Below, one piece after another: positions 24,301-36,300 of a stretch of 64,000 bases of DNA. Source of the DNA: Ptychodera flava (lineage: Eukaryota > Hemichordata > Enteropneusta > Ptychoderidae); the NCBI RefSeq assembly GCF_041260155.1, contig NC_091947.1, positions 32,559,528 through 32,623,527 of the forward strand. The letters are read 5' to 3'. The translations under genes were made by a program, and so were the position numbers. Every line of letters begins with the position of its first letter. Position 1 is the stretch's first letter. The notes beneath the pieces were generated by a model, which saw only the letters and a program-made list of their open reading frames with translations, did no database searches and was not told the DNA's origin.

Positions 24301-27300
24301 TATTGGGAGGCATGATCGCAAAGATAAAGGGAAAAAAATTGTGGACAAAAAATTAAACCAATCAATAACAGAGTTTGAACTAATGTACAGGTGTGATTTT
24401 CAGTCTGTAGAAGAAGTAATGCAAATGAAAACATACAAAGATTTTTTGACCGTCATATTGATTATTATTTGCATTTGAATGAACTCTGAATTCTGTTATG
24501 TAACTGTGTGCCGTCTTTGGCAACGGCTATATTGAAAAGGGGTCAATATGGCCATTGCCGTCGGGGTCAGTTTGTAGATGACAACAAATTTGATGAATAA
24601 AACGTGAGAGGGGACATATTGTACCCGGAATGAGACGGAATTAGGCATCATTTTACAAGTGGTATAGCCACAAACTGATGACGTCAAAGATGTGCTTACT
24701 TATGGAAATGAGGTCAAAGGTTACGTTCTAAAAGGGGCGATAAATTATTTTGGGGGTAAGAGTTAGGAATGGGGCTAAGAAACTTAGGGGGAAATGATTG
24801 AAAAGAAGGGTCCCAATTTTTTACTCCTTTCCCTCATTTTGAGGTATCCTATTACTCTATCCATGTCTTCTTCAGCCAGCCTGATACCTATGTGGAAGCA
24901 ACAGTTGATTAATGACAAGGGAGAGAAGTGTTATTTTTAAGTTAGGTTTTTTTACACAACAACTATTACCGCTACCGGGGGTCGAACCCAGCACCTGCAG
25001 CATGTGAAGCACTACCTATAACCTGTACTCCACGAGAACAAGTTGCGAGAGAGGGATGCAATGTTTCATATAAACGTTAGGATGATAATGCTAAGCAGGA
25101 ACTGATGAATTTATAATGTTCACTTGTAATGATTTGAAAGTCTTTTACGCATTTTCCTTCTTTTATTGAATTTATGCCTCTGCATTGATTCTTTATTGCC
25201 TGTCTTTATTTTTTTCTCTGCATTGTCGTGTTTGTTGTGCAGATTTGTTATTTTTTGAATATTTTTCATATTATTTGTTGTATTTGCACAATTAAAGTAT
25301 TAAATTGTCACTTGTTTAGGATGTTTTATATGTTGAAAACTTTGTGTTTGACATTTATTATTGAATTGTCATTTGCTGCCTTTTTTACAATACGAAAGGT
25401 GTGTGTTCCGTTTTGACAGGATACACTTTTATATAAAAGTGGTTCGTCACTCAACATGTATGCAATGCGATATTTCATTGCTTTTGTAGATGAAAACGTG
25501 AACAACAATTCGTTGGATATGCCACGAAAATTACATTATAAAAATTCCGCCGATCGACGAAGTGAATTAAGTACAGAAGCAAACGAAATTCGCCGCCAAT
25601 ATAATGATTTAGGATGCGTATATTGTCACTAGCACAAACTTGGTCTAGTTTGTGCATTCCAAGTGTCACACATCAGCGGCAGCTGTAGCCTCCTGAGTTG
25701 TCAATGTAGGCGTGATGTTAGTTTTTAGACCGTCTCAAAACATTTGGCATAATATGGTGTTATGTGCAGAGTTGCAATTAATCGATGAAGGGGACTGCAA
25801 ACTTGAAGGACAGAGAATTGAAATACGTTGAACAAGCATGCCTTAGCTTTATCGCCGAAACGCCTCCGCCACATGAACTCATAAAGATAAGTTGGAAATA
25901 AGTCTGAAGGTGTGAATCCAATCCAATCCAATCCAATCCAATTTCGCAGGGCATGCATCCACATGCCTTCAAAGGTGTTGGTGTGGGCGAAGGTTTGAGG
26001 ATCCACAAAATGAAGACAATGATTAGCGGTGAAATGAGAGAACTGAGGAGACTTGGACAACGAAGAATAGGCCCCCTACCATTCATCGGAACAATATTGG
26101 AACCTTTAGGAACAAATCGATAAAGCATTGGCATTACGTACGCCGGTCAACAGAAATTAAAAAGGAAGTACAAATATCGCGACCAATGACTCCAATCACC
26201 AAATGTCTGTTACTGTGTCGACTCAAGCTGTATTTGGACTTCCGGAACTTGAATTCAATATAGATTTTTTTTGTTTACATCCGTGTATTCATAAATTTCC
26301 ACAATACAGCATGGCAAAAAATCTATCGGAAGGCATATTGCGAAGATAAAGAAAACAAATGTGTGGACCAAAAATTAAACCAATCAATAACAGAGTTTGA
26401 ACTAATGTACAGGTGTGATTTTCGGCCTGTAGAAGAAGTAATGCAAATGAAAACTACAAAGATTTTTTGGCCGTCATATTGATTATTATTTGCATTTGAA
26501 TGAACGCTGAATTCTGTTATGTAACTGGGTGCCGTCTTTGGCAACGGCTATATTGAAAAGGGTCAATATGGCCATTGCCGTCGGGGTCAGTTTGTACATG
26601 ACAACAAATTTGATGAATAAAACGTGAGAGGGGACATATTGTACCCGGAATGAGACGGAATTATTGCCGCGATCACATGAACTAACTAACCCTAACCCTA
26701 AAAACTCTGTGATGGTCTTCATTTGCTTGATTTTGTGTCGGGTGAAGCACAGTGGGAGCCAGAAATTGGGGTTAGCTGACCAAATTGTCGGAACTCCGCT
26801 CGCTTCGCTCGCTCCGTTCCGACAATTTGGTCAGCTAACCCCAATTCCTGGCCCTCACTGAACTTCACCCGATACAAAGACTAAGCAGTCGGAGATTGTG
26901 ACAGTGATTTGAAGAAAGTGCAAATTTATATTATTTTAACCTTATTAGTTAGTCAGTGCCGCAATTACGGGGCGTCTGTGTTTTGTGTACGGCGATTTTG
27001 ACGTCATCAGTTTGTGGCTATACCACTTGTAAAATGGTGCCCGGCGCGATCACATGAACTAACTAACCCTAACCCTAAAAAGTCTGTGATGGTCTTCATT
27101 TGCTTGATTTTGTGTCGGGTGAAGCACAGTGGGAGCCAGAAATTGGGGTTAGCTGACCAAATTGTCGGAACTCCGCTCGCTTCGCTCGCTCCGTTCCGAC
27201 AATTTGGTCAGCTAACCCCAATTCCTGGCCCCCACTGTACTTCACCCGATACAAAAACTAAGCAGTCGGAAATTGTGACAGTGATTTGAAGAAAGTGCAA

Positions 27301-30300
27301 ATTTATATTATTTTAACCTTATTAGTTAGTCAGTGCCACAATTACGGGGCGTCTGTGTTTTGTGTACGGTGATTTTGACGTCATCAGTTTGTGGCTATAC
27401 CACTTGTAAAAGATGCCGGTCCGGGTCCCAGACGCGAAGTTTTTACCTATCTCTGATACGTCGCGAGGTCGACGATGAACACCATTGAGCCATTCACTAT
27501 GCAATGTACATTTCTTTTATTCACACACAAAAAATTAAGCATCTGCTGTATGGTCACATCTCCTGCCATGTGGCACTTGTGGTATTCATTTGTCAGCCAA
27601 TAAGCTTTCCGAGATCTCATTTTACGTTTTTTGCTACGATATATTTCATCTATACTACTTTAAAAAAGTAATGTGTTAAAGAGAGCTTTACATATGCATT
27701 CAGTGCCATCACAGGTAAGGCTTCCTCCAGCGGCTATTCTTTGGAAAGACCCTGTTGAGACATCTTCAGGTACTGTATCGTCTTCGTCACCGCTGTCAAC
27801 GTTGGGTCAATCGGTGATCCGAATCCAGTTACCTTGCTTGGACTCACCACGGTTGATTCCCCGTTGCTTTTCACTTCCACCTAAGCTTACATAATAGACG
27901 AAACACGAGCAAACAAAGCTAGGGTAAATATCCACATGACATCCCTAGGCCCTGACCATTTAGCGTGCAATCAACGGCGCTGACAACGCAAATATAATCC
28001 GAGATATTGCCATAATTCAATAAATGCTGGAATTTATGAGAAATATGTAGAACTGGCACGAGTTAATTGTATAAGGAGCCATGGCTAGGCCCTGCCAATT
28101 AGACACATCAGAGTATCTCTCAACGAGAGAGCGAGTGACCCATTCTCCACTATGGAACGGTCTGATTATAGTTGTGGCGTGTAACCTCTATAAATGTAAT
28201 AATCTCCATAAATGTAATATTAACCGTTATTTTAATAAAATCAACCATAAAGGTAGTATAACAGTCAAACATTAATGTAACAACCCGGAACCACAAATGT
28301 AATAAACAAATTAACCATACATGTAATAAAACTCAACCATAAATGTAACAAACTTGAACTTGTACATGAGCTTATAATCATTTGTTTATCAATGCCCCAA
28401 GTAAATAATACACTTTAATAAGGCTAGTGTAATTTCATTGCATTCTTTTCTGAAACTAGGTCTCCTTTCCGAAACACAGAATAGAATACACTGAGAACAC
28501 AATCAGAGAACGGAGAGGTACCAATCAAACTGTGAGACAAAGGAAGTTGAATAGCAGTTCTAGACACTAATGATGACATAATGAAGAAGCGTAAAAATAA
28601 CTCGTCAACCAGTGATACCTCACAAAGTTTTCGACAGACGACTCAGAACAAACAAGAGAGAAATATACAACATTGTAACAGAAATTTGTGACATAAAACA
28701 AGTTGACGAAAACATTTATCTATATTTCAATCTAGTAAACACAATACGAACACTACCTTGACACAGTAAAACAAAATTAGTCATCCTATCATCCCCAGTG
28801 AAGGAACAAACTTCATGTGGGACACCATAGGAATAAAACAATTTATTAATTATTCCACACGATTTATCCACTGAAGATGAATTTGAGGGGACTGATGAAG
28901 AAAGTAGGGCAAATTTTTGAAAAACAGCGTAAAAGGACCGTAGCTTTATACAGTCTCTCCACTTTGGAGTAGAGATTGCCCTGACACGTAGATTACAGCT
29001 GTGTCACGTTGTGGCCGATCAGTTCTATACACAAAACAGCGAAACGTAAAATACACTTTCAAAATATACACAAAACACACTAAACACAAACATCTAAGAT
29101 ATGAACAATGTGTGGAGTTGCTTGCCTTTATTACATAAATAAATAGTTAAGGGCCAATTCTCAAACTGCGATGATAAAATAGATTTATTACAATTTGGTT
29201 GACAAGTTCTACCTTTATAATGTTTCATTACATTTATGGTTACCATTTCTTACTATTATGGTTGGTGTTTTTGTTGCATTTATGGACGATATGACATTTA
29301 TGGGTGCATTTTATTAAAATTTATTATCAACGGTTGATGTTACAAGTATGGAGATTATTACATTTATGGAGGTTACAGTGGTGTGGTTCCAGCAATGAGA
29401 AATATAGGAAGCAATAAATGTGGTGTAGAACAGAATTATGTTATTATAGCATCAGACGACTTAGGCCAGACGGCCGTGACTTTCAACTCCTATCGAGAAA
29501 TGTTGACATGTTGAAATTTTGAAAATGAATTTTTGCCAAGAAGATAGAACTATCGCAATACTACAATAGAGTAAGACTTGATAAGTGTCTTGTCTCGTTA
29601 TTGATGGTGCTTTATGACTTCAGGTCCTATTTCACACCCACCTTGGCGCTGTATCTGCCAGTTCCGTTGAAACCTGTGAAGTACATGGAATAAATCCCAT
29701 CTTCCTTGGTTACATCTGCACCTGCTCCGTTATCACGAAGTGTGTACGTCAAAGGACCACCTGCTGGTCTTTCTATGGTCGCTACAACTACGGCGCCGAT
29801 AACAGGAGTAAAACCTAAATGATGGTAAATTTGACGCACTCTTCAGTCGTAAACATGTGCTAAGCGGTGTCTGCCTTTTCTCGTTGTCCGAATGTCAAAA
29901 TATCATTACAGAAATGGGAGATATTCCGACATTCTTTTAGTTAATAAATCATCATATCTAATAATTCAGCTGAGAATGTGTTCACATTATCAAAGCCCCG
30001 TGTAATATGGCCCTATTTGTATAGTACATACCAGAGCAAACCATAGACTGGCATTTCCGTCGCTTGACGCCAGGCTTTACGTGGTGGGTACAGCCCCTGC
30101 CTCCTGCGACGGATCTACCAGTTTGAGTACACCAGATCTACTCGCAGATGAAGTGTGATATCACAAAGCTGTGTACACGATGTTTCTGCATAATTTTACA
30201 TTAACATTTCGTTTTGTATGCTTTTTTATTCATGCCCGATGACTTTACCTTGAGTGACAGCTGCGTTGAGGATGGCGGCCTTTGGCGGTGAGACATTCTG

Positions 30301-33300
30301 CACACCCCATTCTGACACTGCCATGATAGGATATTCACCCGCCTCTCTACTTCTTGATTGGACGGTAACCGTTACATCGCGTACGTTCGAACTAGGATTG
30401 TTTATGACCAATTTGTATTCGCCAACCTTGAAAATAACGAAAAGAATGACAGAACACTAGATAAGAGACTTCATTGTCAAATTGAATGAACAATCATGCA
30501 GAAATGTTCACACTCATGTAAACCGCGAGGAGAAAGAATAACCACTTTCACATTATCATCTTTCGCTTGAGTCTGTCCTCGCACTGTAGCAGACTTATTC
30601 CCTTGTCCACTGTTCAAGCGAGGCTAATCCGAGAGTTATATGATGCAAATTTGTTCTTATTGATGTCTGTAGAATGCGTCTCATGACTAGGGACAGATAT
30701 TTGGACTCTCAAACTTTCACAAATCTTTTCTGATCTACCACTTGTTGGAGCTCATTTTGAGTAAAAAAACTTTCACCATCTTAGTCTTTTTAAAATATCA
30801 AGAATTCATTTTTCTTACAGAGTTAACACAGAGATGGCCGCAAATTTGAATTTCAAATATCGTTAAATTTTGGGTGATATGTTTCTCTGGTAGCAAAATT
30901 TGCACTGTGACCCCAGACTTTAATCTTGATTTTGAAAGTGAGCGGTTGAAAGATTGCTCGAGGAAAATTTGAGCAGTCTCCACAATTCAAGGCGCAGACT
31001 AACTTAAGAGCACTCCACTAAAACGGTACGTTGCTGTACAATTTTCCGAGTCAATGAATCCAACAATTACGGTTTCGTTAACATGGCTTCAGGAAATCGG
31101 GTAGGTCGGTCGGGAACAAATTTGTATTCCTCATGTCTAATGGTGTGCAACCCATCAAAAACAGCAAAATTTTGTAAGATTATGCGTGATTTTTAAAAAG
31201 GCAAAAACGTTCATGGTCAGGCTCTTAAACAAAATAGGTCGGGTTAACTGAAAGAAAGTTGGTTTTTTTTATTATTTGACCATAGCGTGGTCATAAATTA
31301 TCTACCATATTATTACTTTACCTGTGCCAGGCCAGGTATTTGGATCGTCACTATTCTAAACATACTGTCTAGTGTATACGCTGGACTATTATCCGTTATA
31401 AAACTCCCATCTGGCAATTCTAACGTCAGTTGTATGGCTGTGTTGTTGACGTTGTAATCAATGTAATCCACAACTATCTTGGTTTTCCCGCCAATAGTGG
31501 AGTCAATGTGGAATACCACATTGTGGCTGGATTGTCGGCCTATTGTCTGGCTGCTGCTGTGCAGAGTCGTCGGTAACGAGGAGATTTCTGCGATGAAAAA
31601 TGCTTTCTGTTAGCAAATCGGAAAATACTACAAATTCCTTAGAGCCCGATGCTTCTCGGTGTTTTTATGTAGGATATATGATGTCTTTGATCAACCCAAA
31701 CATTAAAAACTAACTTCAAACAATTCATTGTTGAAGTTGATACGCTTTCGAATTCCCAAAGGAACATTCCCTAAAATGAACTGTTTTCAGGACGCACGAG
31801 ACAGTCTTGCCACACATCGACATAAGTCAACCTATTTGCAGTGGTAAGGGAACACTAATGTTCAAAATCTCCGAATTTACTTTGAACATGATGAATTTTG
31901 AAGAAAACAATCCTTACAATACTTCCCTAAAAACTATACGGTGAGCAACCGAAAGACTTCCCACTGAAAATGAAAATAAACAACAATGCGGTGACTACAT
32001 ACCTTGGTCTCTTTGGGCACTTGTTGAAAATGCTTCCTTAAGGGCGTTTGAACGTTCGGAATAGAAAAACGACATTCCACCAGTGGTCGAAGAAAGATTT
32101 TCCAGGTTTATTGATGCCTCACTTTCGATAGCTATGGTGTCAACGGTAATTAACCTCTCTTGAATCTAAGAGGAAGATGGTTATTTGAAGTGTGAACACA
32201 AATCAAAATACTAATGTTTGAGAATATCTAGATTCTTGGGAACTCGGCTCAAAATTTGGTACAGATTTACTTCAAAGTGTAAAACGCAAACTCTACAGTT
32301 CCCTACAAATCGAACGGCAACACTGTACATTTTGGTCAAATACTGCTGCCAAAACTCTTCATTGTCTACAAGTTAAATCAAGTCTAACAAGTTGTGATAG
32401 AGTCATACGAAGACGTCCAGTGCCAATATTTATTAAAATTCCTTGTTCAAAAGTCGACATGAGAGGCAAACCACGTATATAAGTGTACCCTACCAATGAA
32501 GGCAATGGGGTGTGGCGACGAGACAGACCAGAAGTTTTAAGACAACTGCTTAAGTGCTATGATTATTGCCTGTAATCTACGCACTGATTTCACTCTGTGT
32601 CGGAAACATGCGTATGGATTTTAAACTACTGACAGACGTTAACTGCAATTTCAATGCTACCGTTCTACATCTGTAATAGAGAAGTAAAATTTATGTAATG
32701 TTGATTGCATTTTTGCAACGAAACATCAAATGTTTACGCTGACCAGTCAAAATCATGCGTGATGAGTCCACACTCTGCAATATAAATATGTATGTTGAGT
32801 GCCATACCTGGGAAGTTACATTAGCAATGTAGGGTGCGGTGTTTTCTTCGCCGTCAGTACAAACCAATAAGATTCCGCCGTTGGGATTTTGACCATTTTG
32901 TTCAAGTAGCTCTATACCTTGGAGAAGTCCTTTTTGGAACAATCATAATATCATTATTTGTTTCTGCACAAATAATTCCAGTTTGCGTTTTGTTATAATG
33001 AGATTCTGTCTATTACATTTTAGAGGAAAGTTTTGTTGACGTTTGAAAGAATCATATATACTTTCTACATGATCTCACATCTAATTTCTTTGTTTATCCA
33101 TTTATCTGCGTCTGTTTTAAGATAAATTTTTAAAAACAGATAAAATATTTAATGAAACATAAAGCATTGAACTCCTGTAGGCCCTAGCAATAACCTTTAA
33201 ATAGAACACTTAACACTTTCTCATCAGCATATTAGCTAACACATAAAAGAATCTAATCTAAAGCTTTATGTCATCTTCGTCTTGTAAATGATTGGTCAAC

Positions 33301-36300
33301 ACGATTTCCAGATACATTTCCTATGCAACATAAGCTAATCTAATTCCATCGGAGGAATGCTATGAATCTTAAGATGCACAGACGTGATGTACATACGGTC
33401 TTCTTGCTGTTGAATACAATGTCATGAATCTCACCATAGTAACACAGATCGTATTTATCAGTTTCTTCGTTCCCTTGACAGAAGGACTTACAAGAAATTA
33501 TATCATCTGCGTACATAAAATGATTATAAAAATTTCCAAATCATTGAAGCCTGTTTTCGAATCGGACAACGGCCCGGAAAATAATCGACGTGAACGTTAA
33601 ATAGCCTTAGGGAGAAAATCCTTGGCCATAAATTTATCGATCATTCATATATATTTTCAGTAAATCACGCTTAAGACGGAGATGCATGTTGCCAACACAG
33701 TTTTTAGCTACTATAGACTATAGTCTATAGAAGCTATTGGGATGGGTATCCGTCCGGCGTCCGTCGTCAGTCTGTATGTATGTATGTATGTATGTATGTA
33801 TGTATGTATGTATGTATGTATGTATGTATGTCCGTTTGTGAGGCGTCCGTCCACTCAAATATCTTGAGAACCGCAGTACTTACTGATTCGATATTTGTTG
33901 TGTAGATTAAATATATGATTTTGAGAAACTATTTTTTTTTTAATTTTTTGATATTGTTGAAAATAGGCAAATTAATGCCAAAAAAGGTGTTTTTGATAAA
34001 AAATCTTCTTCTTCATAACCGCTGGTCAGACAGCTTTGTTATTTGGTATATAGGTCCCTAGGGGTAACCCAACTTAGATTTGTTCAAATTGTGATGAAAT
34101 ATGCACATGTGTATTTTTAAGGATTTTTTTTGTCATTTTGGGTCAAAATTTGACTTGCATTGTATGTTATTCTTGTACTGTATAAACCCTATCAATTCAC
34201 CCAGAAAAAATAATTAATATGATTTTAAATAATTGAATTAATTAGGAAATCATCAAAGCCAAAATAATTTTTATGTAGAATTATCAGAAAGTTCAACCTT
34301 TTTTGACAGTTCATAGTGAAATGCTTACCATCTTGGAGGATTAAAACATGTAAAGGCAACTTTCCTGAATTCCAACTTTGACATATTCTGAACCGTCATT
34401 TATTGTGCCCTGTATGTTATCTAAAAGAAATTGCTCAAAATAGTCAATAGAGATAGAGATAGAGAAAGTTTTAATTTCCATTTATGGTTGACTTGGTAAG
34501 GATAAAATAAAATTACTTTTTGAGGAAAAAAATAGAGTGGTCAATTAAAAGAGTGGTCAAAGTGATAGGGTTTTTATGGTAAAGCTTGGCTGTAAGATTC
34601 CTCATGTGCTATTTATAGCAATTGTGTAAACAGTGCAATGAAAGTTTAACATGATTCCTTATAATGCTTTTGATGACCTTGTACTTCTTAAGTTTCAAAC
34701 ATTTGTCTCTTCAGTGTGCTTTCTCTGAGTATGTACAGTCTCAACTTATTCAACAGAACTCACTTACAATGTTAATGAAAGATATCCACCTTCTTCATCA
34801 ATACATGTGTCACAAAAGGTTATTCTCTACATATTACACAGCAGAGCTCTGTCAACTGTTGAGTTGCTTGTTTTTTCAAAACCGCTGGTCAGACAGCTTT
34901 AATATTTGGTTTACAAGTCCCTAGGATGACCTATTAAAGTGAGATAATTTCATACAGTCAGGAAATACTTAATTTTGTATCCATGTCTATAGTAGCTTCA
35001 GGGACTTTGGCCCTATGTTTTACAAAGCAGTATTTCTTATCAAAGGTGACAAGGACCCCCCCTTAACACGACGAAAAACATTTCCAAATTTCCGAAAAAG
35101 TTAGATTTCATGATAATTTCATAGAAAAATTATTAAAGGGTACTTAATTTCTCTTTATTTTCATAAATTTCTGAGAAAATAACTGCATGAGGCATTTGCA
35201 AATCACTTCCTTCTATTTGTACCACAAGAAAAATGATTTACATCATTTTCTGGTTACAAAATGAAGTAAACTTGTGCCATGGAAATAATCGAGGTTTTAT
35301 CTTACTCATTTACACAGCAGTACATTTTACTTTGAAATTCAGATTATTTTTCTGTCCCTCTAATCCAGGTTATAATTCTAAGGAATTTCTCAGAATGCGA
35401 TAAATGATCAAGGAATTACTGCTGAAAAAATGGAACATCCAAAGTTGCATTGTCAAACCTTCATTTTTTCAAAATATTTTCCCATTTATGTCTTTTTGCC
35501 ATGTAATTCAGTAATATTTAAAGAAATAATTGCATTCAATGAGTTCAATCCCAAGTCTAGAAAAATATGACAAATTGCTTTAGAAATTAATAAATTGTTA
35601 AACATTTGGGATTATGATGAAGTCAGTTGCAGGACATGTCTTGCAACTGAGGTGGATATGTCAGTTGCAGGACATGTCTTGCAACTGAGGTGGATATGTC
35701 AGTTGCAGGACATGTCTTGCAACTGAGGTGGGTGTGTCAGATGCAGGACATGTCTTGCAACTGAGGTTGGTGTGTCAGATGCAGGACATGTCTTGCAACT
35801 GAGGTTGGTGTGTCAGTTGCAGGACATGTCTTACAACTTAGGTGGGTGTGTCAGTTGCAGGACATGTCTTACAACTGAGCTGGGTGTGTCAGTTGCAGGA
35901 CATGTCTTACAACTGAGGTGGGTGTGTCAGTTGCAGGACATGTCTTGCACCTGTGGATGTGTCAGTTGCAGGACATGTCTTACAACTGAGCTGGGTGTGT
36001 CAGTTGCAGGACATGTCTTGCAACTGAGGTGGGTGTGTCAGTTGCAGGACATGTCTTGCAACTGAGGTGGGTGTGTCAGTTGCAGGACATGTCTTGCAAC
36101 TGAGGTGGGTGTGTCTGTTGCAGGACATGTCTTACAACTTGGGTGGGTGTGTCAGTTGCAAGACATGTCTTGCAACTGAGGTGGGTGTGTCAGTTGCAGG
36201 ACATAGGTTATACTGTATATTTTCAAAAAGCAGAGACTCTAAAGTTTAAGTAGTCTACTCGAAGGATAAGGTGGATGTATATTGGGGTAAAAAACCTCAA

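Larger units (their letters stand above)
22595..26663. repeat. Two tandem 2.05-kb units
   Basis: Unit 1 (22595-24643) and unit 2 (24644-26663) match nearly throughout, from the ACAAGTGGTATAGCC end to GACATATTGTACCCGG. Small differences include the number of CATGTGAAG copies in the tRNA-like part and an AATCC array only in unit 2 (25919-25942). Confidence 0.88.
22595..27417. mobile_element. 4.8-kb composite inverted-repeat element in CLCA intron 13
   Basis: The left end GGCACCATTTTACAAGTGGT (22595 on, about 45 bases to TGATGACGTCAAA) recurs inverted at 27000-27041 and again at 27376-27417. Inside are two tandem 2.05-kb units (22595-24643 and 24644-26663), each starting with the same end sequence, then two 377-base units with long palindromes (26664-27041, 27042-27417). 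No transposase frame is recognised. The ends carry GACGTCATCAG as in the Crypton-like elements. It fills almost the whole intron. Confidence 0.75.

Noticed and set aside
24962-25042. Functional tRNA-Val(CAC) gene
   Set aside because: T-arm and anticodon look plausible but the acceptor stem and A box do not pair or match well, and the copy in unit 1 is disrupted by the ninefold-base expansion.
26684-26702. Telomere-like CTAACCCTAACCCTAA
   Set aside because: Only two to three units, repeated at 27060 because the 377-base unit is duplicated; not evidence of a telomere or fusion.
35622-36205. Possible CRISPR array
   Set aside because: Units are tandem without unique spacers, in an animal intron, with no cas-like genes.
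35772-36249. Long open frames with repeated [18 protein letters not shown]
   Set aside because: They are translations of the 38-base minisatellite, shift frame from unit to unit and have no independent support.
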